A DNA stretch of 64,000 bases from Ensifer aridi (lineage in GTDB: Bacteria > Pseudomonadota > Alphaproteobacteria > Rhizobiales > Rhizobiaceae), in contig NZ_LUAV01000004.1 in NCBI RefSeq assembly GCF_002078505.1, forward strand, positions 62,001-126,000, in the 5' to 3' direction. How positions within the stretch are numbered: position 1 is the first letter of the stretch; every line of letters starts with the position of its first letter. The position numbers were made by a program, and so were the translations under genes. The notes under the pieces were generated by a model. It was given only the letters and a program-made list of their open reading frames with translations, was not told the DNA's origin and ran no database searches. Shown here one piece after another: positions 8,382 to 17,349 of this stretch.

Positions 8382-9194
8382 ATGTCAGAAACAGCCCTTT
8401 CGATCGTGCCGGCTTGGGACGAAGATCTCGAGCTCATCCTCGCCGCGGCGGTCGCGGCTGGCGACACGGCGCTCGGATATTTTCGCAAGTCGTTCGGCGT
8501 CCATTGGAAGAACGAAGGCCGGTCCCCCGTAAGCGAAGCGGACCTTGCCGCCAACGACATCCTCAAGGGGCGGCTGCTCGCCGCGCGACCCGATTACGGC
8601 TGGCTCTCGGAGGAGACCGACGATGACGAAACCCGTCTCACCCGCGAAACCGTCTTCGTCGTCGATCCGATCGACGGTACCCGTGCCTTCATTTCCGGAA
8701 AGGACCTCTGGTGCGTGAGCATCGCCGTCGTCCATCGGGGACAGCCGGTGGCGGGCGTTCTCTATGCGCCTGCCCTCGGCGAGGTCTTCCAGGCGACGCT
8801 TGACGGCGAGGCACGAAAGAACGGCGACGCGATTGCGGTGCGAGATGCCGGCGACATTCTGAAGATCGCGATCGCCGAGGACCTGATCGGCAAGCTCGCG
8901 CTGCCCTACCGCAAGACGATGTTGCGCGTGTCGCATGTGCCGTCGCTTGCCTACCGCTTGGCGATGATCGCGGACGGCCGCATCGATGGGACGGTCGTCA
9001 AGAGGAACTCTCATGATTGGGACCTTGCCGCCGCCGATCTCATCCTTTCGCGCGCCGGCGGGGCGCTTCGTAGCGTCGATGGCGAGCCTCTCTCCTACAA
9101 TCGCCCGATCGTTACGCATGGCGTTCTGGGAGCGGCTTCGGGGTCGGCGCTCTCGGCTTTGCTCGCCGCCTCCAGGCCTCTTGAGCCCCATTGA
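8382..9194 (+). CDS. cysQ: 3'(2'),5'-bisphosphate nucleotidase / inositol monophosphatase family
   Basis: A 270-residue phosphatase of the IMPase superfamily, expected to hydrolyse 3'-phosphoadenosine 5'-phosphate, a by-product of sulfation and sulfate assimilation. The metal-binding motifs are present: the acidic WLSEETDDD region, DPIDGTRAF (about 94-102) and the C-terminal WDLAAADLIL. Length is normal for CysQ. The start at 8382 has AAGGA about 8 nt upstream. It sits 67 bp after pmbA, with an EcfG-like promoter in between, and 57 bp before the DUF4170 gene. Myo-inositol-1-phosphatase is the alternative within the family. Confidence 0.85.
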   Translation: MSETALSIVPAWDEDLELILAAAVAAGDTALGYFRKSFGVHWKNEGRSPVSEADLAANDILKGRLLAARPDYGWLSEETDDDETRLTRETVFVVDPIDGTRAFISGKDLWCVSIAVVHRGQPVAGVLYAPALGEVFQATLDGEARKNGDAIAVRDAGDILKIAIAEDLIGKLALPYRKTMLRVSHVPSLAYRLAMIADGRIDGTVVKRNSHDWDLAAADLILSRAGGALRSVDGEPLSYNRPIVTHGVLGAASGSALSALLAASRPLEPH

Positions 9195-9251
9195 CCTTTA
9201 CGGGCGAATGCCGCAAACCAACGCCCACACCAAAAAACAGATGGAATTCCG

Positions 9252-9488
9252 ATGGCTCACGACTCCGAGAAAAAACAACGGCTGCATCTCGTCTTCGGCG
9301 GAGAGTTGACGACGCTCACCGACGTGCAATTTCGGGACCTCGAAAATCTGGATATCGTTGGCATCTTCCCCGATTACGAGAGTGCCCACGTCGCCTGGAA
9401 GGCCAAGGCGCAGATGACCGTGGACAATGCCCACATGCGCTATTTCATCGTTCATATGCATCGCCTGCTTGACCCGGAAAACAAATGA
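9252..9488 (+). CDS. DUF4170 family small protein
   Basis: A 78-residue soluble protein, MAHDSEKKQRLHLVFGGELT..., matching the small alphaproteobacterial family DUF4170 that is commonly found just before waaA. It has no signal peptide or membrane segment and contains a WKAKAQMTVDNAHMRYFIVH core. Function unknown. Position between cysQ and waaA (37 bp upstream of the latter) suggests co-expression with the Kdo transferase and possibly a supporting role in lipid A-Kdo assembly; that is inference from context. Confidence 0.8.
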   Translation: MAHDSEKKQRLHLVFGGELTTLTDVQFRDLENLDIVGIFPDYESAHVAWKAKAQMTVDNAHMRYFIVHMHRLLDPENK

Positions 9489-9525
9489 TGCCGACGGTGT
9501 CGGACGGAGCTGAGGGCAAGCATTC

Positions 9526-10839
9526 ATGAGTAGCCTGCGTGCACGGCTCGCGCTCTCCGGCTATCGCTGGGTCGGTACGGCGATTTACCCCTTCTTCTGG
9601 TCTTATCTTGCGCTCCGGGCGGCGAAGGGCAAGGAGGATCCGGCGCGTCGGCGCGAGCGCTACGGCTATGCCAGTGCGCCCCGCCCGCCGGGACCTCTCG
9701 TCTGGTTCCATGCCGCCAGCGTCGGCGAGACGGTGGCCGTCACGCCGCTGATCAAAGAAATTCGCCGTCGCGGCATCGCCGTGGTGCTGACCACGGGAAC
9801 GACGACCTCGGCCAAGGTCGCGGCAGAGCGACTCGGGTCGACCGTCGTGCACCAATATGTGCCGCTCGACTTCAAACCGGCGGTAAGCCGGTTCCTCGAA
9901 TACTGGCAGCCGGATCTGGCGATCATCGCCGAATCCGAAATCTGGCCGATGACGATCATCGAACTCGGTCGGCGCCACATTCCGCAGGTCCTCGTCAACG
10001 GCCGCCTTTCCGACCGGACCTTCGCCCGCTGGAAGAAGCGGCCGTCGCTCGCGGACGCGCTTTTCGAGAATCTTGCGCTGGTCATCGCCCAGTCCGATGT
10101 CGATGCGGATCGTTTCCGCACGCTCGGCGCGCTGCCGGTCATGGTTTCGGGCAATCTCAAAGTCGACACGGATGCTCCGCCGCACGACCCGCGGGCGCTA
10201 CGCGAATACCGCCAGCAGATCGGTACGCGCAAGACCTGGGCGGCGATCTCCACCTTCGAGGGCGAGGAAACTGCCGCCGGCACCGTTCATCAAGCGCTGA
10301 AGGATCGCGCGGGCCTTTTGACGATCATCGTGCCGCGCCACCCGGAGCGTTGCGACGCCATCGAGGCCGCGCTTGTCGCGAAGGGCCTGAAGGTTGCACG
10401 TCGGACGCGCGGCGATCCGCTGACGCCCGACGTCGACATATTCCTCGGAGATACGATCGGCGAGATGGGGCTCTATCTGAGGTTGACCGAAGTCGCCTTC
10501 GTAGGCCGTTCGCTCTTTGCCGAGGGTGGTCAGAATCCGCTGGAGCCCGCCATGCTCGGCTGTGCGGTGCTTTCGGGCGGCAACGTCCAGAATTTCCGCG
10601 AGACCTATCAGATGCTCGCCAAGAACGGCAGCGCCAAGATTGTGCGCGATACCGAGATGCTCGCAAAGGGAGTGAACTACCTGCTCGCCAACGACGACAT
10701 GCGTCGCTCGATGATCGACGCGGGGCTTGAAACCGTGCAACAGATGCGAGGCGCGCTGACGGCGACGATGAAGGGGCTCGAGCCCTACATCAATCCGCTG
10801 GTGGTGAAAGCGCGGCTGGAGCCGCGCGCGGAAGGCTAG
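9526..10839 (+). CDS. waaA: 3-deoxy-D-manno-octulosonic acid (Kdo) transferase
   Basis: A 437-residue GT30 glycosyltransferase that adds Kdo from CMP-Kdo to lipid IVA on the cytoplasmic face of the inner membrane. Visible family features: an N-terminal hydrophobic anchor (YRWVGTAIYPFFWSYLALRA), the FHAASVGE motif with the catalytic Glu, WPMTIIEL, and the C-terminal nucleotide-sugar site with FVGRSLFAEGGQNPLEPA. Length is normal. The HAD phosphatase follows 9 bp downstream and lpxK after it, so the run codes for consecutive inner-core lipopolysaccharide steps. Confidence 0.95.
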   Translation: MSSLRARLALSGYRWVGTAIYPFFWSYLALRAAKGKEDPARRRERYGYASAPRPPGPLVWFHAASVGETVAVTPLIKEIRRRGIAVVLTTGTTTSAKVAAERLGSTVVHQYVPLDFKPAVSRFLEYWQPDLAIIAESEIWPMTIIELGRRHIPQVLVNGRLSDRTFARWKKRPSLADALFENLALVIAQSDVDADRFRTLGALPVMVSGNLKVDTDAPPHDPRALREYRQQIGTRKTWAAISTFEGEETAAGTVHQALKDRAGLLTIIVPRHPERCDAIEAALVAKGLKVARRTRGDPLTPDVDIFLGDTIGEMGLYLRLTEVAFVGRSLFAEGGQNPLEPAMLGCAVLSGGNVQNFRETYQMLAKNGSAKIVRDTEMLAKGVNYLLANDDMRRSMIDAGLETVQQMRGALTATMKGLEPYINPLVVKARLEPRAEG

Positions 10840-10848
10840 GTCGGGATC

Positions 10849-11556
10849 ATGGCCGCAACAGGCATTGCCGGCATATTGTTCGACAAGGACGGCACCCTGC
10901 TCGACTACGTGAAGAGCTGGGTTCCGGTCAACTACGAGCTGGCGCGCATCGCCGCCAAGGGCGACAATGATCTCGCAAGGACGCTCCTTTACGCGGGCGG
11001 TATGGACCCGGATACGGGGCACGTCGCCCCCGACAGCCTGCTTGCCGCCGGAAACACGGTGGAGATCGCTTCCGGCATGGTGGCAGCCGGCGCGCCGTTC
11101 ACGGTCGAGGAACTGACCACCCTTTTCGATGGGCTCTTCGCCTGTTCCGCCGATTATGCCGTCCCGGTGACCGACCTCGCCGCCTTTTTTGCCGGATTGC
11201 ACGCGAAAGGCTATCGCCTCGGTGTCGCATCGAGCGACAACGAGCGTTCGATCCGCGAGACGGCGAAACGCTTCGGTTTCGACAATTACCTGCATTACGT
11301 TGCCGGCTATGATAGCGGCTATGGGGTCAAGCCGGAGCCCGGCATGGTGCTCGGATTCTGCGCCGCGACGGGGCTCATGCCGGAGCAGGTGGCGGTCGTG
11401 GGCGATAACAATCACGACATGCATATGGGCCGCAGGGCGGGCGTCGGCATGACAGTCGCCGTGCTCACGGGCACCGGTTCGCGCCAGTCGCTTGCCGACG
11501 CCTCGGATCATTGCCTCGCCGATATCACTGAGCTGGAAGCGGTGCTCACCGCCTGA
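10849..11556 (+). CDS. HAD superfamily phosphatase (Gph-like)
   Basis: A 235-residue haloacid-dehalogenase-type hydrolase. Motif I is FDKDGTLLD (nucleophile Asp12, general acid Asp14), motif II lies near LGVASSDNE and motif IV is [12 protein letters not shown]; a helical C1 cap occupies about residues 20-85. This is the phosphoglycolate phosphatase-like branch, but the natural substrate is not evident. It is tightly placed (9 bp) after waaA and before lpxK, so it may act on a phosphorylated sugar intermediate, which is inference only. Confidence 0.88.
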   Translation: MAATGIAGILFDKDGTLLDYVKSWVPVNYELARIAAKGDNDLARTLLYAGGMDPDTGHVAPDSLLAAGNTVEIASGMVAAGAPFTVEELTTLFDGLFACSADYAVPVTDLAAFFAGLHAKGYRLGVASSDNERSIRETAKRFGFDNYLHYVAGYDSGYGVKPEPGMVLGFCAATGLMPEQVAVVGDNNHDMHMGRRAGVGMTVAVLTGTGSRQSLADASDHCLADITELEAVLTA

Positions 11557-11689
11557 CCGGCTTGCCTTTTTTTCCGTTCTGACGTTCTTTGTCGGCGATC
11601 ATGCCGTCGCCGGCCGTGCGACGGAGAGTTTTGGGTACAGCCCTTCCTGGCCGTGCGGGCAGGGGCCGGGGCAGGCATTGCGGGTAGAG

Positions 11690-12730
11690 ATGGTTTCTGA
11701 AGCGCCTCCGTTCTGGTGGACCAAGGCCGACTGGCGCGCCTATGCTCTTTGGCCGTTCTCCTGGCTCTACGGCCGCATCGCCGGCATGCGCATGGACCGG
11801 GCGCGCCGCGCCACGGCGCCGGTGCCGCTCATCTGCGTCGGCAATTTCACCGTCGGCGGCGCGGGAAAGACGCCGACGGCAATCGCGCTCGCGCGGGCCG
11901 CCAAGGCGAAAGGTTTGAAGCCGGGTTTCCTGAGCCGCGGCTATGGCGGTTCGCTGGATGTCACGACAATCGTCGACCCGGAACACCATCGCGCTCGCGA
12001 GGTCGGCGACGAGCCGCTACTGCTCGCGCGCGAGGCGCTGACGGTCGTCTGTCGGCGCCGGGTCGAGGGCGCCCGCAAGCTTGCCGCCGAAGGCGCAGAC
12101 ATCATCATCATGGATGACGGCTTCCAGAGTGCGAGACTCGTCTTCGATTTCGCGCTGCTGGTGATCGATTCGGGCCGCGGCATCGGCAACGGCCATCTGG
12201 TGCCGTCCGGTCCCGTTCGCGCCCCGATCGGCGATCAGATCCGCCACGCCACGGCGCTTCTGAAGATCGGTCACGAATCCGCCGCCGATCCGCTGGTCCG
12301 CCGCGCCGCGCGGGCGGGCAAGCCCGTCTACGCGGCCGAGACCATCCGCACCGACGATAGGTCGCTGGCCGGCGTCAAAGTGCTTGCCTGGGCCGGCATT
12401 GCCGACCCGGAGAAGTTTTTCCGCACGGTGCGGGAGACCGGCGCAATCATCGAAGAGACCCGAAGCTTTCCCGATCATCATCACTTCTCCGAGGACGAAG
12501 TCGCGGACCTTGTCGATCGCGCCGCGAGCCAGGGCCTGACGCTCGTCACGACGGCGAAGGACATGGTTCGCCTGGAGCCCGGTCACGGCCGGGCAGGGGA
12601 ACTGGCGGCAAAAAGCAGAGTGATCGAGATCGACGTGCGGTTCGACGATCCCGCGGCGCCGGGAAAGATCATCGATACGGCGCTTGCCGCCGCTCGCGCC
12701 CGCCGGCTGCGTGCGCCCGGATCCGGCTGA
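11690..12730 (+). CDS. lpxK: Tetraacyldisaccharide 4'-kinase
   Basis: A 346-residue inner-membrane-associated P-loop kinase that phosphorylates the 4' position of the lipid A disaccharide to give lipid IVA. The N-terminus carries the hydrophobic [14 protein letters not shown] anchor; Walker A is GGAGKTPT ending near Lys60-Thr61, and the acidic MDDGFQ motif (about 140) matches LpxK. The start at 11690 ([10 protein letters not shown]) gives the normal family length; the upstream in-frame extension overlaps the HAD gene. A 133-bp gap separates it from the HAD gene. It converges with the DUF2093 gene with 2 bp between stops. Confidence 0.95.
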   Translation: MVSEAPPFWWTKADWRAYALWPFSWLYGRIAGMRMDRARRATAPVPLICVGNFTVGGAGKTPTAIALARAAKAKGLKPGFLSRGYGGSLDVTTIVDPEHHRAREVGDEPLLLAREALTVVCRRRVEGARKLAAEGADIIIMDDGFQSARLVFDFALLVIDSGRGIGNGHLVPSGPVRAPIGDQIRHATALLKIGHESAADPLVRRAARAGKPVYAAETIRTDDRSLAGVKVLAWAGIADPEKFFRTVRETGAIIEETRSFPDHHHFSEDEVADLVDRAASQGLTLVTTAKDMVRLEPGHGRAGELAAKSRVIEIDVRFDDPAAPGKIIDTALAAARARRLRAPGSG

Positions 12731-12732
12731 AA

Positions 12733-12966
12733 TTAGCGAGACTGACTTGGTAAAGCTCCGGCGCGCCGCTCCGCTTCAAGGGAGGCGGCTGCGTCCACAT
12801 AGGGCTCCTGGCGCGCGACGCTCCAGTACCGCAGCTCGTCGACCGGAACGGCCTTGCCGGTCACGGCACAGACGACATGCGACCCGGCAAGCACGACCTG
12901 AAAGTCGCCGTCGAGATAACGGATCTTCGCCTCGCGGGAGGAGCTTCCTTCGAAACGGTTCATCAT
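12733..12966 (-). CDS. DUF2093 family small protein
   Basis: A 77-residue soluble protein whose core (IRYLDGDFQVVLAGSHVVCAVTG, then VDELRYWSVARQEPYVDAAAS) matches DUF2093, a small family found in Rhizobiales. One Cys is in the conserved core. Function unknown. It lies 93 bp downstream of mutL on the same strand and may be its transcriptional partner. Start could be 12966 or the adjacent codon at 12963. Confidence 0.8.
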   Translation of the reverse strand: MMNRFEGSSSREAKIRYLDGDFQVVLAGSHVVCAVTGKAVPVDELRYWSVARQEPYVDAAASLEAERRAGALPSQSR

Positions 12967-13059
12967 GCCTGCGTCAGCCTCGTCTTCTCGTGAACGTCCT
13001 GATCTATCGCGGCGCTCTGCAAAAAACCAGCGGATTTCCGACGATCGTTCCGCAAGGCT

Positions 13060-14874
13060 TCAGCTCCGGCCGAAAAGCCGCTCTATGTCGGCGAGCTTGA
13101 GCTCGATATAGGTCGGCCGGCCGTGATTGCACTGACCGGAGCCCGGCGTCGCCTCCATCTGGCGAAGCAGCGCGTTCATCTCTTCGGTGCGCAGGCGGCG
13201 GCCGGAGCGCACCGAACCATGGCAGGCCATGGTGGCGGCCAGATATTCGAGCCGCCCTTGAAGACCATTTGCCGTGTCCCACTCGGCAAGCTCGTCGGCA
13301 AGCTGCCTTACCAGTCCGGCCGCATCCACCTCGCCGAGCATTGCCGGGGTCTCTCGCACGGCAACCGCTCCGGGTCCGAAGCGTTCGATCGCCAGGCCGA
13401 GCCGCATGAATTCCTCCGCATGTGCCACCAGTCGGTCGCAGTCGTCTTCCGGGAGGTCGACGATCTCCGGGATGAGAAGCGCCTGGGCCGGCACTGGCCG
13501 CGAATGCAGCGCCGCCCGCATCGTTTCGAAGACGAGCCTTTCATGTGCGGCGTGCTGGTCGACGATGACGAGCCCGTCATCGGTCTGCGCGACGATGTAG
13601 TTTTCGTGAAGCTGCGCACGGGCGGCGCCGAGCGGGAAGGAAGGTGCCGGCCCTTCGGCCTGTCTCAACTCGGCCGGCTGTGCGGCTGCCCGCGCCGATG
13701 GCTGCGCGAATTCCGTGAACCTTGCCTGCGGGGCCTCGGCGAAACCGCTGGCGGCCTCGTCGAAGCGCATCGGCCGGTAGGGTGAGGCGGCGGCCGTCCA
13801 GAGCTCCCGCGGCCCTTGGTGCTCGGGTCTGTAGGCCTCGGGTCGGAAGGCACGCATCATGGCGCTGGCGCCGGTCGTTGCGGCGCGATCGCCGCCGCGC
13901 GCCAGGGCCTCGCGGATCGCGCCGATGATCAGCCCTCGGATCAGTCCCGGATCGCGGAAGCGCACGTCCGACTTCGCCGGATGGACGTTGACGTCTACGA
14001 GGGCGGGGTCGAGCGTGATCGACAGCACCGCGACCGCGTAACGTCCCTGCGGGATGGTCTCGGCATAGGCGGCGCGGATCGCGGAGAGAATGAGCTTGTC
14101 CTGAACCGGTCGGCCATTGACGAAGGCATATTGCTGCAGCGAATTGCCGCGATTGAAGGTCGGCACGCCGGCAAAGCCCGTGAGGCGTGCGCCCTCGCGC
14201 TCGGCATCGATCTCGATGGCGTTGTCGCGGAAGTCCTTGCCGAGCACCTGCGCCATTCGCGCCAGCCGATCGTCACCCGTCGCGGGAAATTCGAGCGTCG
14301 AGCGATCGGAGCCGGAAAGCACGAAACGCACCTTTGGAAAGGCGACCGCCATGCGGCGCACGACTTCGGAAATCGCCGCAGCCTCGGCCTTTTCGGATTT
14401 CATGAATTTGAGCCGAGCCGGCGTCGCAAAGAAAAGATCGCGCACTTCCACCACGGTACCGACATTGGCGGCCGATGGGCGCACGGGCTCGCTCCGGCCG
14501 CCGGTGACCGTGATCGCCGCACCCTCTCGCGCCTCTGCCGTCCGCGTGGTGATCGAAAGGCGCGCCACCGATCCGATCGAGGGAAGCGCCTCGCCGCGAA
14601 AACCGAGCGTGCGGATGTCGATGAGGCTGTCGCTGATCTTGGAGGTGCAGTGGCGGCGGATCGCCAGTTCGAGGTCCGCGGGCGACATGCCGCTGCCATT
14701 GTCGGTGACCCGGAGCAGCGTCTTGCCGCCGCCCGCCGTCGCGATCTCGATCCTGGTCGCACCCGCATCGAGTGCATTCTCGATCAGTTCCTTGGCGGCG
14801 CTGGCGGGTCGTTCGATGACCTCGCCCGCCGCGATCTGGTTGATGAGCGTTTCGGAGAGTTGCTTAATGGCCAT
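13060..14874 (-). CDS. mutL: DNA mismatch repair protein MutL
   Basis: A 604-residue MutL that couples mismatch recognition by MutS to strand removal. The GHKL ATPase N-domain shows ENALDAGA and [10 protein letters not shown] (about 91-100); a variable Pro/Ala linker occupies about 335-420. The C-terminal domain carries [12 protein letters not shown], an exact DQHA(x)2E(x)4E motif, plus [11 protein letters not shown] and CNHGRP, so this is a MutL with a latent metal-dependent nicking endonuclease, unlike E. coli MutL. This fits an organism without MutH. The start at 14874 ([19 protein letters not shown]) is the family start. Confidence 0.96.
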   Translation of the reverse strand: MAIKQLSETLINQIAAGEVIERPASAAKELIENALDAGATRIEIATAGGGKTLLRVTDNGSGMSPADLELAIRRHCTSKISDSLIDIRTLGFRGEALPSIGSVARLSITTRTAEAREGAAITVTGGRSEPVRPSAANVGTVVEVRDLFFATPARLKFMKSEKAEAAAISEVVRRMAVAFPKVRFVLSGSDRSTLEFPATGDDRLARMAQVLGKDFRDNAIEIDAEREGARLTGFAGVPTFNRGNSLQQYAFVNGRPVQDKLILSAIRAAYAETIPQGRYAVAVLSITLDPALVDVNVHPAKSDVRFRDPGLIRGLIIGAIREALARGGDRAATTGASAMMRAFRPEAYRPEHQGPRELWTAAASPYRPMRFDEAASGFAEAPQARFTEFAQPSARAAAQPAELRQAEGPAPSFPLGAARAQLHENYIVAQTDDGLVIVDQHAAHERLVFETMRAALHSRPVPAQALLIPEIVDLPEDDCDRLVAHAEEFMRLGLAIERFGPGAVAVRETPAMLGEVDAAGLVRQLADELAEWDTANGLQGRLEYLAATMACHGSVRSGRRLRTEEMNALLRQMEATPGSGQCNHGRPTYIELKLADIERLFGRS

Positions 14875-15268
14875 GGCCCATTTTCCAAGATTCGGCGAAA
14901 GAGGGAAAGGGCCGCGCGTCCTCTTCTTCGACAAGGCCGGCTCGAAGACCTCATCCCGGCCCCGGGGCCCCGGAAAAACGGGGACAACGACTTAATCCGG
15001 CTTTAACGTTCTGCTGCGATTTTCCACAACAACCTGAATGACCACGGGTTTGTCTTTGGAGCCGCGCGGCGTTGCTGGACGCCGCCCGTATCCGCCCGAA
15101 GAGATGCCGTCCACGGCCAGCCAGCATGTTCCGAAAAGAAACCGCTACCGCATGACCTCGATCGGAACGGTCCAGAGGCAAAACCGTGCGGTATGCCGAA
15201 GCGTTGCAGCGGCTTTAGTGCATTCGATTTGAGATGCACGGAGCTGCGGCGGGAACGAGGACAGCGCG
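14875..15268. other. Divergent intergenic region between mutL and a PAS/receiver gene
   Basis: 394 bp without a convincing gene. It contains a perfect CtrA-box-like site at 14992-15007 and, 22 bp before the PAS gene, a stem-loop at 15206-15247 (GCAGC/GCTGC outer arms, GTGCAT/ATGCAC inner arms) that looks like a degenerate relative of the palindromic repeats. A GC-rich tract of alternating C and G runs lies at 14957-14973. A weak EcfG-like pattern (GGAAC-N16-CGTG) is at 15164-15188. Confidence 0.6.
14992..15007 (+). promoter_or_regulatory. CtrA-box-like site TTAA-N7-TTAAC
   Basis: TTAA at 14992-14995, 7 bp, then TTAAC at 15003-15007: an exact match to the full CtrA binding consensus. It is 118 bp upstream of mutL and 262 bp upstream of the PAS/receiver gene, so either could be under cell-cycle control. 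CtrA binding itself is inference. Confidence 0.5.
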
Positions 15269-16990
15269 ATGAACGATGCGGCGTCGGGCGGCGCGGACAT
15301 CATGAGGACGGTTCTGGAGGCGAGCAGCGATGCGCTCGGCCTGGCGCTTCTCGTTTGCGGCCGGGACGACACGATCCTTTTTGCGAGCGCCTCTATGCTG
15401 CAGTTCTTCCCTGTTGCCGCGCATATGCTGGTCCCGGGCACGCGGCTGCGCGATTTTCTGGGAGCGGTCTATGATACCGGCGTGCGCCCGGGAACCTTAC
15501 CGGAGGCGAGCCGGCGCCGACCGAACCGCGAAGGCTGGATCGCCGAGCACATGGCGCTTCATTGGCGCGAACGCTACGAAAGTGTGGAGCGGGCCGGACG
15601 GTCGCGGTGGATCTGCCTGCGCAAGCGCCGCCTGTCGAGCGGCATCGGCATTCTTGCCGTCAGCGACATCTCCGAGCAGAAGAAGCGCGACGAACAGCTC
15701 CAGACCGATCTCGAACGCGTCGCGCTGACCGAAGACATTCTCGACGCCCAACCCAATCCGGTCTGCGTCAAGGATCGCAATCTCAACTACATCGCCGTCA
15801 ACAAGGCCTTCTGCGCCATTCATGATCTCACGCAGGACGCGATCCTCGGGCGCTCCGCCTGGGATCTTGTGGAGGCAGAACTCGCAGAGCGGTTCGAACA
15901 CTCGGACCGCTACGTCCTTTGGACCGGCAGAACCCACTCGGAGGCCGAGCATATTGTCCGTTCGGACGGCAGCGATCTCTGGGCCGTCACGCGCAAATAT
16001 CGCATCGGCTCGCCCGGTCGCTATTTTGTCGTGACATGCATGAACGACGTGACCGACATCGCCGTGTGGTACCATGGCACGGAAGGCGGCGGCGATGCCG
16101 GGCTGCAGGTCCGCGATTACAGCATCTTTACGCCGGCCCAGAATTTCTACGATCCCTTCCGGGCCTTGAACGTGCAACAGCTCGTCGAAACCGGATCGAT
16201 GATCGAGACGATGCCGGCGCGCGGCCTTCGTGTGCTCCTGGCGACGGCGGATCGGGATTTGGAGGAACGCTTTGTACCCCGCCTGCGCGGCTCCGGCCTT
16301 GATGCCTGTGCGGTCCGGAGCGTCAGGGAGCTCGAAGCCTTCGTAGAAGCCGCCGAAAGCCGTGGCTTGAAGCTCGACATTCTTCTGATCGACACTTCGC
16401 TTGCGGAGGGGGACCGTGCCATCGCCTCATGGTGCGCCAGTCCGTGCCTTCAGATTTCCGGCGATATGGACGTAACGGCGCTGCTCGCCGAGATCTTCCG
16501 CATCTGCGCCGAGTCCCGGCCAGCGCGATCGCCGCTGCCGCAGCCGGACTGGGGCATTGCCCTCGAAAGCGATGTCGAGCCCGCGCAGCATGCTCCGGCG
16601 GTGGAGGTGCTGGTCGCCGAGGACAACCAGATCAACCAGTTCGTTTTCGCGCAGATTCTCGAGGGGCTCGACGTCTCCCATCGGATCGCCGCCGATGGCA
16701 AGGAAGCTGTGCAGCTTTGGCGAGAGCTTCGGCCTGCCCTGGTCCTGATGGATGTATCGATGCCGGTCATGAACGGCTTCGAGGCGGCCGCAGCCATCCG
16801 CGAGGCCGAAAAGCGCGTCGGAGGCCGTACGCCGATCGTGGCGGTGACCGCACAAGCGCTCGACATCGATCTAGAGCAATGCAGGGCGTCCGGCATGGAC
16901 GACTACATTATGAAGCCGATCAGCCCGGATATGATCGAGGCGGTGCTCCGCAAATACATGCGGCCTGCAGACATGCGTGCGGCGGGCTGA
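15269..16990 (+). CDS. PAS-PAS protein with degenerate and intact receiver domains, no kinase
   Basis: A 573-residue cytoplasmic signalling protein. Residues about 13-135 form a degenerate PAS-like sensor ending in VSDISEQKKRDEQL; a second PAS domain spans about 152-262. Residues about 318-415 look like a decayed receiver (LLATADRD, then ILLIDTS). The C-terminal receiver (about 446-566) is intact: EDN at 451-453, phospho-acceptor Asp495 in LVLMDVSMPVMNG, Thr527, and Lys549 in YIMKPIS. There is no histidine kinase or output domain, although the C-terminal receiver closely resembles those at the end of hybrid kinases. It may be a phosphorelay intermediate or a hybrid kinase that lost its core. 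An EAL-domain gene follows 359 bp downstream. Confidence 0.8.
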   Translation: MNDAASGGADIMRTVLEASSDALGLALLVCGRDDTILFASASMLQFFPVAAHMLVPGTRLRDFLGAVYDTGVRPGTLPEASRRRPNREGWIAEHMALHWRERYESVERAGRSRWICLRKRRLSSGIGILAVSDISEQKKRDEQLQTDLERVALTEDILDAQPNPVCVKDRNLNYIAVNKAFCAIHDLTQDAILGRSAWDLVEAELAERFEHSDRYVLWTGRTHSEAEHIVRSDGSDLWAVTRKYRIGSPGRYFVVTCMNDVTDIAVWYHGTEGGGDAGLQVRDYSIFTPAQNFYDPFRALNVQQLVETGSMIETMPARGLRVLLATADRDLEERFVPRLRGSGLDACAVRSVRELEAFVEAAESRGLKLDILLIDTSLAEGDRAIASWCASPCLQISGDMDVTALLAEIFRICAESRPARSPLPQPDWGIALESDVEPAQHAPAVEVLVAEDNQINQFVFAQILEGLDVSHRIAADGKEAVQLWRELRPALVLMDVSMPVMNGFEAAAAIREAEKRVGGRTPIVAVTAQALDIDLEQCRASGMDDYIMKPISPDMIEAVLRKYMRPADMRAAG

Positions 16991-17349
16991 CCTCGAGTTT
17001 TGCCCGTTCGCGTCCATCGGGCACTGTCGACGGTAGATTTCGCAGTGAGGTGATATGGGATTGTTAACCATCGGTCGTCATCGTCCACCGTATGGTTGTC
17101 TCGACCGACGCTGTCGCAAGTACAGGACCCGTAGAGGTTCAGTGTTGTGGCGCCCTTGAAAGTCCCTTGACGGCGCACCGCCCGTGAGCCCGATTGCCGC
17201 AAAGTGTAGAACATCGAAGGAATGAGCCCGTCCCACCCCGCCGTCGAGCACCTTTTATCCCGCCGACCGGGCACCGGTTCCGGCCGGATCGTGCGGCGGT
17301 GTGAGCGGCTCGCTGCAGAGCTGGCCGGTACTGTCGGGAATTCGCCGCG
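16991..17349. other. Intergenic region before the GGDEF-EAL gene
   Basis: 359 bp with no convincing open frame, no strong terminator and no recognisable promoter. A TTAACC half-site occurs near 17064. I see nothing else definable here. Confidence 0.5.
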
